Part shown: positions 31,344-39,879 of the stretch, piece after piece
Layout: each line of letters begins with the position of its first letter
Position numbering within the stretch: position 1 is the first letter of the stretch
Assembly (NCBI GenBank): GCA_013297655.1
Contig: JAAFHV010000035.1
Location: 1-49,793, forward strand
Direction: 5' to 3'
Source: Myxococcales bacterium
GTDB lineage: Bacteria > Myxococcota_A > Polyangia > Polyangiales > Polyangiaceae
Length of the DNA: 49,793 nucleotides
Position numbers and translations under genes: made by a program
The notes under the pieces: model-generated
The model's database searches: none
What the model saw: the letters and a program-made list of their open reading frames with translations, nothing else
What the model was told of the DNA's origin: nothing

Positions 31344-32774
31344 TTAGGCGCCTACGAGGGCGCCGCCACACACGCGCAGCACTTGGCCGGTCACGCCTTG
31401 CGCGCCCGGGCTCGCGAGGAACACGAGCGCCTCTGCCACGTCGACCGGTTGACCGCCTTGGCCGAGGGCAGAGAGCCGCCGCGCGCCCTCGCGGATCGCG
31501 AACGGTATCGCGGCCGTCATTCGTGTCTCGATGAAACCGGGGGCGACCGCGTTCACGGTAATGCCACGATCGGCGAGCCGCTTCGATTGTGCACGAACGA
31601 ACCCGATGACTCCCGCTTTCGTCGCGGCATAGGCGGTTTGGCCCATGTTGCCCGCGATCCCGGCGACCGACGAGAGGCCGAGGATGCGCCCATTTTCACG
31701 AAGCAGCGGCTCCAGATCGCGGGTGAGGCGCACGACCGCCTCCAGGTTCACGGCGAGCACCTGGTCCCACTGCTCGGCCTTCATGCGCGCCAAGGTCTTG
31801 TCCCTCGTGATACCTGCATTATGCACGATCACGTCGAGGCGGCCTTCTGGTGAGCGTGCCTTGATGGCGTCGATCAACGTGCGCGACGCTTCGTCTGCGG
31901 TGACGTCGACGAGCACGGGGGTGCCGCCGAGTTCACGCGCGAGCTGGGAGAGCTCCTTCGCGTCGTCGGGGCGATCGACCAGGAGCACGTGCGCACCGTC
32001 GCGCGCGAACGCCTTCGCGGTGCTCGCGCCGATGCCGCGCGCGGCGCCGGTGACGAGCACGAGCTTGCCCTCGAAGGGGCGCACGAGCGGCGGCTCGCTC
32101 AGCTCTTTTGCGGTCGCGTTCACGACGATGGGCTGACCGGACACGAACGCCGAGCGCGGCGAGAGGAAGAACCGAAGCACCGGCGCGAGGCGCTTTTCTG
32201 CACCTTTTGCGACGCGGACGAGGTTCGCGGTCGCGCCCTTGCCGCCCACTTCTTTGGATACGCTACGCACGAACCCCTCGATCGCGGCGCGCGCGGCGTC
32301 TACCTCGGGGTGCTCTTGGCCGGGCTCGCGCGCGAGCACCACGATGCGCCCGCTCTTCTTTACGCGTCCCACGAGCGGCGCGAGAGCGTCGTAGAGGGCG
32401 CGCAAGTCTTTTATCGTGGAGATGCCCGAAGCGTCGAACACGACCGCGCCGAGCTTCTCTTTCTCACCGAGGGAAGAGAGAGCACGCGCGGGCCGCCCGT
32501 AGGCCTCGCTCGGCTCCCGGAACACGTGCCCGAGCGACTCCGGATCGGCGAGGAAGGGGTTCGCCCCGGCGCCCACCAGCGCGCGTGCGATCTCACCGCC
32601 GAGCGTGTGACCCGGCGCCGCGACGACGGCCACGTTCACGTCACGAAGCGCGAGATCCGAATAAGGTCCCGTGTCGCGGGTGAGCGGCTCTGGGATTGGC
32701 AATGGCAATCCGAGCGCGCCGAGCATTTTGCGGGCTTGGGGGTTCTTACCGATCTCGAGCAGAAAATCGTTCAT
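31344..32774 (-). CDS. High-molecular-weight FabG-type 3-oxoacyl reductase
   Basis: 476 residues, about twice the usual FabG length. The C-terminal half (about 232-476) is a complete short-chain dehydrogenase: TGAARGIG at 242-249, NAG at 319-321, Ser369, Tyr382 and Lys386 of the catalytic set, then VAPGFI. The N-terminal half (about 45-225) is a second, degenerate Rossmann-like domain without an active site. This two-domain form is known as HMwFabG (FabG4 in mycobacteria), which uses NADH and acts on 3-ketoacyl-CoA. In this operon it most likely interconverts 3-hydroxyacyl-CoA and 3-ketoacyl-CoA, filling the third step of beta-oxidation. The ATG at 32774 was chosen over an upstream one. Confidence 0.93.
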   Translation of the reverse strand: MNDFLLEIGKNPQARKMLGALGLPLPIPEPLTRDTGPYSDLALRDVNVAVVAAPGHTLGGEIARALVGAGANPFLADPESLGHVFREPSEAYGRPARALSSLGEKEKLGAVVFDASGISTIKDLRALYDALAPLVGRVKKSGRIVVLAREPGQEHPEVDAARAAIEGFVRSVSKEVGGKGATANLVRVAKGAEKRLAPVLRFFLSPRSAFVSGQPIVVNATAKELSEPPLVRPFEGKLVLVTGAARGIGASTAKAFARDGAHVLLVDRPDDAKELSQLARELGGTPVLVDVTADEASRTLIDAIKARSPEGRLDVIVHNAGITRDKTLARMKAEQWDQVLAVNLEAVVRLTRDLEPLLRENGRILGLSSVAGIAGNMGQTAYAATKAGVIGFVRAQSKRLADRGITVNAVAPGFIETRMTAAIPFAIREGARRLSALGQGGQPVDVAEALVFLASPGAQGVTGQVLRVCGGALVGA

Positions 32775-32828
32775 CGCTTGTCTCCGATTGCGCACGATAC
32801 GAGGCGTGCGTGGGGCAAAGTGCCGGCG

Positions 32829-33716
32829 TCACGCGAGGGACAGTCGTCCGTCGAGGTAAACGCCGCCGCCTGGTGCGTCACCAAGGTAGAGGTGCCCGGT
32901 TTCCGAGAGGTAAACACCCGCGCTTCCAGGCAGCAGAAGGGGCCGTACGAATTTGCCCTCCACGTGCGCGATGCGGCTCGCGCTCCCGGAGAGACGCGTG
33001 CGAACCACCGCCTCGACTGCGTGAGCGAACATCCCGAACCCGTGCAAGATGCACCCTTTGAAGCCGCTCGCGCGGGCGTAGGCGGGTATCCAGTGGATGG
33101 GGTTCACGTCGCCGGTGAGGAACGCGAAGTCGCGCCCCGCGTTAGGCCCGAAGCGCTCGAAGGCGAGCTCGCGCGCGCCGTCCGGTACGGTGGGCAGGGG
33201 CTTCTTCTTTTCGTCCTTTCTTTTCTTCGCGAGCGGCACGTAGGCCGAAATCGTGGAAGTGAGCGCATCGGGGGCCGAGCGTGTGCCGGTGACGAGCTTC
33301 ACGGTGAGGATCGCGCGCGATCCGTCGTCGTCGATCGACTCCATGCGCGCGCGGACGAGCAGCTTTTCTCGCGCAGGGAGCGGCGTAGCCGGTGTCATCG
33401 ACGTGCCCGCGTTCAAGATTCGCACGAGCGGATACGGCGTCTTCGCGAAGAGGCGCGACGCTACGGGGAAGGTCCACTGCGAGAAGAGATGAGGCGGCAC
33501 GACTCTCCTGTAGTGGGATGGGTCGCCCCCCACGCTCCGAACGAAGGCACGAATCAGCGCGTCGCTCGGCGCCGGCGCGGTGTCTTCGATCCACTCCGAC
33601 GTACCGAGGAGGGGAGGGAGGCCCGCGCCGCCTTTGCCGACCATGCCGAGCACGGCACGACCGAGCGCGCCGAGGGTGCGACCCTGGTCCAAGAGAAATC
33701 GAGCCGAGACTGCCAT
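32829..33716 (-). CDS. MaoC-like enoyl-CoA hydratase
   Basis: 295 residues. It has the double-hotdog look of MaoC-type (R)-specific hydratases. The C-terminal half carries the hydratase 2 motif: FAFLTGDVNPIHWIPAYARASGFKGC, with the catalytic Asp (of TGDVNPIH) and His, then LHGFGMFAHAVEAV. The N-terminal half is a second, motif-less hotdog-like domain with VVPPHLFSQWTFP. It adds water across the trans-2-enoyl-CoA double bond. The (R)-hydratase fits the SDR-type reductase encoded next, which in this subclass accepts (R)-3-hydroxyacyl-CoA. It lies 54 bp before the reductase gene and 3 bp after the acyl-CoA dehydrogenase gene. Confidence 0.92.
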   Translation of the reverse strand: MAVSARFLLDQGRTLGALGRAVLGMVGKGGAGLPPLLGTSEWIEDTAPAPSDALIRAFVRSVGGDPSHYRRVVPPHLFSQWTFPVASRLFAKTPYPLVRILNAGTSMTPATPLPAREKLLVRARMESIDDDGSRAILTVKLVTGTRSAPDALTSTISAYVPLAKKRKDEKKKPLPTVPDGARELAFERFGPNAGRDFAFLTGDVNPIHWIPAYARASGFKGCILHGFGMFAHAVEAVVRTRLSGSASRIAHVEGKFVRPLLLPGSAGVYLSETGHLYLGDAPGGGVYLDGRLSLA

Positions 33717-33719
33717 GGA

Positions 33720-35666
33720 TCACTCCTCCGCCGCGGCGGCAGACCGGTCCGCGTCCGCGTCGCGCTCGTCTTCGGCGAGCTTTCGGAGCAGACGCTCACC
33801 GGTCGAGGTGATCTCGTCGTAGAGGGCGCGCCCACGCGGTTCGGCTCGTTCGAGCCATTTTTCGGCCCAAACGCGGCGCTCGGGGTGCTCCTTCGCTTGT
33901 TCGACGAGGATCTCGAGGATCGCCTCGTCGGCGAGGAGGCGGGTGAAGCGCTCCGCGTGGAGCATGGCGTATGCAAAGTCCTTCTTGGGATTCCAATCGT
34001 TCGCGAACGCCTTCGGCCACGACGTGATCGGCTTGCCGGCGAGCGACTTGAGCTTCCCCTCTGCCGTCTTTCGCATCAAGAACTGGGTCGCGAGGAGGGC
34101 CTTTCGGCTCACCCGCGCGAGGCCCCGCTCGAGCGGATCACGCGCCGAGAGCGACCGAACGCGCGAATCGGCGAGCCGCTTCACGAAGGCCTGCGGGCGC
34201 TTGATGACGTCCATCAAGGTGTCTTTCATCGCCATGAGCGACTGGATTTGACTCGTGCCTTCGTAAATCGGCAAAACGAGCGCGTCGCGGAGGAGCTTCT
34301 CTACCGGGTAGTCGCGGGTGTACCCCGAGCCGCCGTGGATCTGCACCGCGCGGCGCGAGATCTCGACCGACTTTTCGGTCGCGAGGTATTTGAGGAGCGG
34401 GGTGAAGCGGCGAGAGATGCGCTGGTGGCGAGGCAAGTCGCGCTTGACGCGAGCCTTCTCTTCCTCCGTCGCAGCGGCGAAGAAACCCTCGAAAATCCCG
34501 AGCTTCTGCGCACATTCTTCGTGGTACGCGGAGCGAACGGCGAGGGCGCGGAGGGCGACGAGGTCGAGCTCCATCTCGTCGAGCATGTCGGCGATCATCT
34601 CGTGCTTCGCGATGGGCTTGCCCATCGACTTACGCACCTCGGCGTACTCCTTCGCCGCGCGATAGGCGGCTTCGCCGAGGCCGATGCTCTCGAACGCGAC
34701 GCCGACACGGGCGTTGTTCATGAGGAGCAGCATGTATCGAAAGCCCTCGCCTCGTTTGCCGATGAGCTCCGCCGGCACGTTGTCGAACGAGAGCGCGGCG
34801 GTGACGGAGCCGTGGTGGCCGAGCTTCTCCTCGAAGCGGTCGAGCGTGACGTACCGCTTCTGAGTGCCGTCCGGCATGTCGTCGTACGCTTTGACGAGGA
34901 ACATGCTGAGCCCGGCGAGGCCGGCGAAGGGGTCGTTCGGATCTTTGGAGTCTTCGGTGCGGGCGATGACGAAGTGGTATTTGCCGTGGCCGGAGGTGAT
35001 GAAGATCTTTTGCCCGCTGACGCGCCAGGTGCCATCGGGGCCGAGCTCGGCGCGGGTGCGGAGCTGCGCCATGTCGCTCCCCGCGTTCGGCTCGGTGATG
35101 TCCATGCAGCCCCACGCGTCGCCGCGCGCGATCTCCTCGATCATCTCGGAGAAGCGCGTCTTCTCGATGCGACCGTTCGCGACGTCGAACGTGGTGCTGC
35201 CCTCGCGAATGGAGAACGCGAGCGCGGCGAGCCCCATGCCCCCGTGGAACGAGAAGTGGGTCATGATCGACACGTCGCCGCGGGCGAGCAGCTCGCCGCC
35301 CATCATGTAAACGATGAGCGGCGCGTTGAGCCCGCCGAGCTCGCGCGGGATGCAGAGCTTGTGGAGCTCGGCCGCGCGCATGGCGTCCGAGATTTCGCGG
35401 AGCGCCGGAGCTTCGATCGCGTTCCCGTCGGGGCCGATCGTGGAGTGCTCGGTGTCGAGGCGCGCGGCACGAGGGGCGATGACGTCGCCCGCGATCTCGC
35501 CGAATTGCTCGGCGACGAGGTTGTAAAAGGCCTTCGCCTCTTCCACGTCGGTGAATCCGTCTTTCGCGCGAAAGCCGTACTCGGTGAGCTCGACGATCTG
35601 CGCCCAGGGGAGGCCCTTGCCGAAATAGAAACGCAGGTCTTCGTTGTCTTTGAAGAAATTGGCCAT
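33720..35666 (-). CDS. Acyl-CoA dehydrogenase, long form
   Basis: 648 residues. It catalyses the FAD-dependent first oxidation of acyl-CoA to enoyl-CoA. Both family signatures are present: TEPNAGSDMAQLRTRAEL for FAD/substrate binding, and GGSGYTRDYPVEKLLRDA with the following YEGTSQIQ, whose Glu is the usual catalytic base position. The N-terminal 45 residues and a C-terminal extension of about 130 residues make it longer than short-chain enzymes and like the roughly 600-residue type often encoded with MaoC. ATG 35666 follows a CGAGG SD. It begins 2 bp after the TetR gene ends. Confidence 0.95.
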   Translation of the reverse strand: MANFFKDNEDLRFYFGKGLPWAQIVELTEYGFRAKDGFTDVEEAKAFYNLVAEQFGEIAGDVIAPRAARLDTEHSTIGPDGNAIEAPALREISDAMRAAELHKLCIPRELGGLNAPLIVYMMGGELLARGDVSIMTHFSFHGGMGLAALAFSIREGSTTFDVANGRIEKTRFSEMIEEIARGDAWGCMDITEPNAGSDMAQLRTRAELGPDGTWRVSGQKIFITSGHGKYHFVIARTEDSKDPNDPFAGLAGLSMFLVKAYDDMPDGTQKRYVTLDRFEEKLGHHGSVTAALSFDNVPAELIGKRGEGFRYMLLLMNNARVGVAFESIGLGEAAYRAAKEYAEVRKSMGKPIAKHEMIADMLDEMELDLVALRALAVRSAYHEECAQKLGIFEGFFAAATEEEKARVKRDLPRHQRISRRFTPLLKYLATEKSVEISRRAVQIHGGSGYTRDYPVEKLLRDALVLPIYEGTSQIQSLMAMKDTLMDVIKRPQAFVKRLADSRVRSLSARDPLERGLARVSRKALLATQFLMRKTAEGKLKSLAGKPITSWPKAFANDWNPKKDFAYAMLHAERFTRLLADEAILEILVEQAKEHPERRVWAEKWLERAEPRGRALYDEITSTGERLLRKLAEDERDADADRSAAAAEE

Positions 35667-35668
35667 GA

Positions 35669-36502
35669 TTACCTCGGAGGGGCGACGCTCTTGATTCCCT
35701 GACGACTCTTTGGATTCGACCCTTTTCGCTCCCCGGCGCCGGACGACGGGCGCGGGGCGGGGTTCTTCGTTCGTTTTTGCGTCGCGCGCGGGAGCGCGGG
35801 TTTCTTCGCGGCGGATTCGGGCCGCGCCCGGTCTTCGGGGAACAAGGCAACACGCGCGATTCGAAAGAGCTCGCGGTCGAACGTGGCGCGCGAGCGGGCG
35901 CCCTCGGGCAATGCCTCTTTCATAGTCTCGAACGAGGCCGCCGCGACGATGATGAGCTCGAGCACCAGGAGCACGTAAGCTTCGGGGTCGGCGTCCTTCG
36001 GGTGGAGGCCCTTGTCTTGCCCCGAGCGAATGTAAGAAGCGACGGCGCCGACCCAGAGCCGCACTTTGTCGCGTAGCAGCGCGCGCGCCTCTTTCGGGCG
36101 ATCGAGCGCATGTCGAAGTACGACTCGTGTGCGAAAGGGGTCTTCCGCGAAAAAGCGATAGACCGCGCCGATGACCGCGTCGAAGCGGCTCTCCCCCGCG
36201 GTAGCGGACAAGAGCAGGCGCGGGAGCGTGGACTCCCAATGGGCGAGGATCTCCTCGAGGACCGCTTGCTGCACGTGCTCCTTCGAGGGGAAGTGGTGGA
36301 GCACGGCCGGCTTGGTGACGGCGACGGCCTCCGCGATGTCTTGGAGGGTGGTCCCGTCGAACCCGCGCTCCGAGAAGAGGCGCGTCGCTTCGCGCACGAT
36401 GCGTGGGCGCATCGCGATGTCGGCGCGCGGGCCCTCGCCTGCTGCGCGGGCTCTCGCCTGCCGCGGGGCACGCGGCTCGGTCGGCTTGCGTGCTTCGCTC
36501 AT
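35669..36502 (-). CDS. TetR-family regulator of the fatty-acid operon
   Basis: 277 residues. Residues about 33-80 are the TetR DNA-binding domain (IVREATRLFSERGFDGTTLQDIAEAVAV, then KPAVLHHFPSKEHVQQAVLE). The ligand-binding part is helical (residues 85-220). A basic Lys/Pro-rich tail of about 50 residues follows, unusual for the family and perhaps a second DNA contact. The 30-residue N-terminal arm is also basic. The gene leads the operon and a perfect palindrome lies about 60 bp upstream, so it likely represses itself and the acyl-CoA genes and is released by acyl-CoA, as FadR/PsrA-type TetR proteins are. That ligand is inferred. Confidence 0.93.
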   Translation of the reverse strand: MSEARKPTEPRAPRQARARAAGEGPRADIAMRPRIVREATRLFSERGFDGTTLQDIAEAVAVTKPAVLHHFPSKEHVQQAVLEEILAHWESTLPRLLLSATAGESRFDAVIGAVYRFFAEDPFRTRVVLRHALDRPKEARALLRDKVRLWVGAVASYIRSGQDKGLHPKDADPEAYVLLVLELIIVAAASFETMKEALPEGARSRATFDRELFRIARVALFPEDRARPESAAKKPALPRATQKRTKNPAPRPSSGAGERKGSNPKSRQGIKSVAPPR

Positions 36503-36539
36503 CGAGAGGCCACCTGACGTGGGCGCTGGGGGTGGACGT

Positions 36540-36576
36540 TTACCATCTGGACGAGGATCGCTTACCATATGGTAAG
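36540..36576. promoter_or_regulatory. TetR operator: perfect palindrome plus a second imperfect site
   Basis: A perfect 16-bp palindrome, CTTACCATATGGTAAG, spans 36561-36576. A second site at 36540-36553 starts with the same TTACCAT half but has a poor right half. The two left halves are 22 bp apart, about two helical turns, which fits binding of two dimers on one face. It lies 38-74 bp from the TetR start, in the divergent region with hipA. Confidence 0.8.
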
Positions 36577-36755
36577 GCGCTGTCAACGTGGCGCGCCTCG
36601 CGTCTTGGGCCACTCGGATGGCGCATTTTGCGGCCCACCCTGGAAGAATGGGCTGCTTCGATGGCTCTTCTTGATGGGAACGCGCGTCGGTCGACGGACC
36701 CGAAGGACCACTATGATGGCTTGTTGTGCAGCCGTTTGTGCTAAAATAGGCCACG

Positions 36756-38081
36756 ATGATGACGCTTTCGGACGTTCGCCAGCGTCGGCTCGCCGGTCGG
36801 GTCACCGTGGCGCTCGAAATCCGCGACGGCGAGCGGTTCCGTCACGTCGCGAGCGTGCACCTCGAGCGCGCGGAGGAGGGCATCGCTTCGCCTTCGCGGC
36901 TCGAGTACGACCTCGACTACCTGGCCGCTCGGAGCGGCGATCTGGAGTCGCGCGGCGCGCGGGCGGTCTCGTGCCTCTTCCCGCTCGGATACGGCGACTA
37001 CCTCGGGCCGCGGTTTCCTCCCTTCTTGCTCGACATCATGCCGAGCGGCGCGGCGCGAAGGACGTGGGAGGCGCGCCTCGATCTTCCGGGGACGGAGGGC
37101 GCTGCAAACGACGTGGCGCTCCTCGTCGCAGGAGGCGGACATCCCCCTGGCAACGTGCGCGTGAAGGGGGCGCATGGCACCGAGGAAGCGGAGGCCCACG
37201 CGGGCTTCCCCCGGTCCGACGTTCTCGCGCGGGCAGCCGACTTCATCGAGTACGCGCACTCCGCGGGTGCCCCCGTCTCGGGCTCCAGTGGCGCGGGAGG
37301 GGACGCTCCGAAGTTCTTGCTCCGTGAGGACATCAAGTCGCGATTCCACGCCGACGGCGCGCTCGCAGACGCAAAAACGCGCGCGCTCTGGCTCGTGAAG
37401 TTCCCCCGCACGCGTGAAAAGTCCGATCGCCTCGTCCTCGAGGCAGAGGCCGCCTACCACCGCGTGGCGAGGCGTTTTGGCGTACGCACCCACGGCGCGC
37501 TGATATGGGAGCGCGATTGCCTATTCTGTCCGCGCTTCGATCGTGAGGTGTCGAAGCGGGGAGTGGAATACCTCGGCATGGAGAGCCTTTGTTCGCTCGC
37601 GGGGGTGGCAGAGTTCGGGAGGCCAATCGCCAAGGAGATCTTGATCGCGCGCGTCGCGGCGGTGGTGGACGATCCGGTCGCCGACGTGAAGGAGCTCGTC
37701 CTGCGCGACGTGCTCGACGTCGCGCTCGGGAACACGGACAACCACGCGCGGAACACCTCGATCGTAAAGACGGAAGCGGGGGCCATTCGCCTCGCGCCGC
37801 TCTATGATTTTGCGCCGATGATCCTCGATCCGCGCGGCATCGCGCGCGTGTGCCGCTGGGCAGATGGGAGCGACTATCCCGATTGGCGCAAGGTCGCCGA
37901 GGCGCTCGTTCCGTTCGGTCTCCCCCTCGCCGCGACACGGAGCTGGCTCGGAGCGCTCTCGGCGAAGGTCGCGAGCTTGCCTGCCATGCTCCGCGAAGAG
38001 GGCACTCCCGAAGAGGTGGTCTCCCTATGCAAAGATCGGATTCGCAACGTGGCCAAAGCGCTCGCCAAGGCGGCCCCATGA
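36756..38081 (+). CDS. hipA: HipA-family Ser/Thr kinase toxin
   Basis: 441 residues. HipA toxins phosphorylate a target such as glutamyl-tRNA synthetase and cause dormancy. Kinase features are present: the Gly-rich loop region GSSGAGGDAPKFLL, ATP-site Lys in LWLVKFP, EAEAAYHRVARRFGV, CLFCPRFDRE, catalytic NTDNHARN and the metal-binding LAPLYDF. The N-terminal domain with DIMPSGAARR is the usual HipA coupling domain. No residue of the catalytic set is visibly lost. The gene lies divergent from the TetR operon and its stop overlaps the start of the hipB-like gene (ATGA). Toxin-first order is the reverse of E. coli hipBA. The start may be either of two adjacent ATGs (36756 or 36759); no SD is seen. 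Confidence 0.9.
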   Translation: MMTLSDVRQRRLAGRVTVALEIRDGERFRHVASVHLERAEEGIASPSRLEYDLDYLAARSGDLESRGARAVSCLFPLGYGDYLGPRFPPFLLDIMPSGAARRTWEARLDLPGTEGAANDVALLVAGGGHPPGNVRVKGAHGTEEAEAHAGFPRSDVLARAADFIEYAHSAGAPVSGSSGAGGDAPKFLLREDIKSRFHADGALADAKTRALWLVKFPRTREKSDRLVLEAEAAYHRVARRFGVRTHGALIWERDCLFCPRFDREVSKRGVEYLGMESLCSLAGVAEFGRPIAKEILIARVAAVVDDPVADVKELVLRDVLDVALGNTDNHARNTSIVKTEAGAIRLAPLYDFAPMILDPRGIARVCRWADGSDYPDWRKVAEALVPFGLPLAATRSWLGALSAKVASLPAMLREEGTPEEVVSLCKDRIRNVAKALAKAAP

Positions 38082-38626
38082 CGGCGGGGCCGACCTTCAC
38101 CGCAGCGCCGCGTCGCAAGTCGCCTTCGGTAGACGCGCGCGCCGATCTGCGGACGGAGCTCTTCGAACGCGTGGCCCGCGGCGAGGTGACGCTCGTGGAG
38201 GCCGTTCGGCTCATGCGCAAAATCGCGAAGAAGACCCAGCGCGACTTCGCGGCGATGGTCGGCGTCGCCCCGCGCGTGCTCATGGACCTCGAGCGTGGAG
38301 TGGGCAATCCCACATTGGAGACATTGAGTCGCATCCTCGCGCCGTTCGGGCTCGAGGTCGGCGTCCGCCGCAAGGCGAGCCAGGCGCTGCTGCTCGTGCC
38401 GCCGCGCTACCGCGTGGTGACCGCGGAAGGCGCGCGCCTGGGGGAGGCCGAGATCTGGCGCGAAGCGATGGCCATCGCGCGCCACCACGCGAAGACGACC
38501 GGTCGCGAGTCGCATATTCGCGACTCCAAAAAGGCAGCCGTCACCGTTGTCCCACCGCCGCGGCCACGCGCTCCTCGCCAAGCGACGCCGCCGCGAAAGC
38601 TGCCCGCCCGCAAGCGCGCGCGCTGA
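38078..38626 (+). CDS. hipB: HipB-like antitoxin with extended C-terminus
   Basis: 182 residues. Residues about 47-90 are a Cro/C1-type helix-turn-helix (RKIAKKTQRDFAAMVGVAPR, then VLMDLERGVGNPTLETLSRIL). E. coli HipB is only about 88 residues; here the N-terminal arm adds about 40 and the C-terminal part about 90. The latter includes YRVVTAEGARLGEAEIWREAM and a Lys/Arg/Pro-rich end. The overlap with hipA (4 bp) gives translational coupling, with the antitoxin translated after the toxin. The protein probably binds DNA upstream of hipA and inhibits the toxin. The promoter must be upstream of hipA or inside it. No second operator was recognised. Confidence 0.88.
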   Translation: MTAGPTFTAAPRRKSPSVDARADLRTELFERVARGEVTLVEAVRLMRKIAKKTQRDFAAMVGVAPRVLMDLERGVGNPTLETLSRILAPFGLEVGVRRKASQALLLVPPRYRVVTAEGARLGEAEIWREAMAIARHHAKTTGRESHIRDSKKAAVTVVPPPRPRAPRQATPPRKLPARKRAR

Positions 38627-38640
38627 ATCCGCGCTCCAAT

Positions 38641-39750
38641 TTAGAACCTCACGAGGCCGCGGGCGGTGCCCCCGAAGAGCACCACGGTTCCGGCGCCTCC
38701 GGGGGTGACGCCGAAGTCGGGGCCGAGCTCCACCGCGACGCGCTCGCCGAGACCCAATGACAAATAACCCGCCGCCCGAAAGAGGAAGCGCGCTTCTTTC
38801 GCGACGCCGAGGTTCACGAACGTGCCAATGCCGAGATCGGGGACGAAGAAGAGGCGCCGCGTCGGCCAAATAGGCAATCCGTAACGTGCGCCGACGTCGA
38901 CCACGAGGGCGCGCGGGCCCGCCACCGTGCCCGCGATGTTGGCGCGGAGCTCGAGATTTCCGGCTTGTTCGACGTGATAGGCAATCAGACCGCCGACGTA
39001 GAGCGACGTCGCGGAGCCGACCGCGCCCTCGGGGCGGCTCACCGCCGCGAGCACGCCGAGGCCGGCGCCGAACGCGAGCGGGTGGCCCTCCGCGTACGTG
39101 TGCACGACCGCCGGAACCTCCGGCTCCTTGGGCTTCTCGGGCTCCTTGGGCTCCTTGGGCTCTTTGGGCTTCGGTTGCGCGTGCTGCCAGGGCAAATCGG
39201 CGTTCGCGATGCCCTCCGGGCGAAGGAGGAGCGCGAGCATCTCCGCGATTTCGGGCACCTCTTTCGTCTCGTCGACTTCGCGCGCCAAGAGCTCCACCCG
39301 CCCGGTCTTCACTTGGCAGGCCTCGATCTCGAGGCGATAACCGTCTGCGCGATGAATGGCTGTCCCGCGAAGAGTCCAATCGACGTTGGCTGCTTTTCCG
39401 AACGCGCGGTACTCCTCGCTCGTGTCGGCCTGGCCGTCTTGCACCGCCGCGTTGCCGTTCGAGACCTCCGGGGGCGAGGGTTGCTCGTGCTTTTGCGCGG
39501 ACACCGCCGCTTCGGTCGCCGATTGTGCGCGGCTGTCGCCGGGGGGGAATTTGAGCACCGCGACGCGGTCGGCGAGGGCGGGGGTGGCTAGAAAGAGCAC
39601 GCCCGCGAAGGCCGCGAACGAAGCGAGGGTGGCCTGTGCACGAGCGAGCCTACGCTTCGGCGACGAGATACACGCATTTCGGGGAGCAGGCACGACGAGG
39701 CCGCCGTCGCGGCGCGAAAGAACGGAGGATAGCTTAAGGCGCGGGCGCAT
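38641..39750 (-). CDS. Outer-membrane-type beta-barrel protein with PKEP linker
   Basis: About 369 residues from ATG 39750. An ATG at 39771 and a GTG at 39693 are alternatives, and the signal peptide core FAAFAGVLFLATPALA would start nearest to the GTG. The mature N-terminal half is soluble, with a CSD-like or FlgO-like look (DRVAVLKFP, YRAFGKAANVDWTLRGTA). The linker QPKPKEPKEPKEPEKPKEPE at about 39121-39185 is repetitive. The C-terminal 150 residues alternate hydrophobic and polar residues in Gly-rich strands and end in Phe (GLVRF), typical of an outer-membrane barrel or its last strand. Function unknown. It converges with the hipB gene, 14 bp apart, and is divergent from the peptidase gene. 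Confidence 0.75.
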   Translation of the reverse strand: MRPRLKLSSVLSRRDGGLVVPAPRNACISSPKRRLARAQATLASFAAFAGVLFLATPALADRVAVLKFPPGDSRAQSATEAAVSAQKHEQPSPPEVSNGNAAVQDGQADTSEEYRAFGKAANVDWTLRGTAIHRADGYRLEIEACQVKTGRVELLAREVDETKEVPEIAEMLALLLRPEGIANADLPWQHAQPKPKEPKEPKEPEKPKEPEVPAVVHTYAEGHPLAFGAGLGVLAAVSRPEGAVGSATSLYVGGLIAYHVEQAGNLELRANIAGTVAGPRALVVDVGARYGLPIWPTRRLFFVPDLGIGTFVNLGVAKEARFLFRAAGYLSLGLGERVAVELGPDFGVTPGGAGTVVLFGGTARGLVRF

Positions 39751-39879
39751 TCGGGCGGGAGTAGAGCACACGGGCGCGCCCTACGAAACGCCACCGAGAC
39801 CGGCTCGTAAGTGTGTAGGCCCGCCCGCGCGCGCGCTTTTTCGCGAGCCACGGCACCGCCGAGCAGGTAGACACGGACG

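Noticed and set aside
31989-35702. A 1237-codon open frame on the plus strand
   Set aside because: It lies antisense to the fatty-acid genes, whose motifs are unambiguous. It is a GC-rich codon-position shadow, rich in Arg, Glu and His with no family motif.
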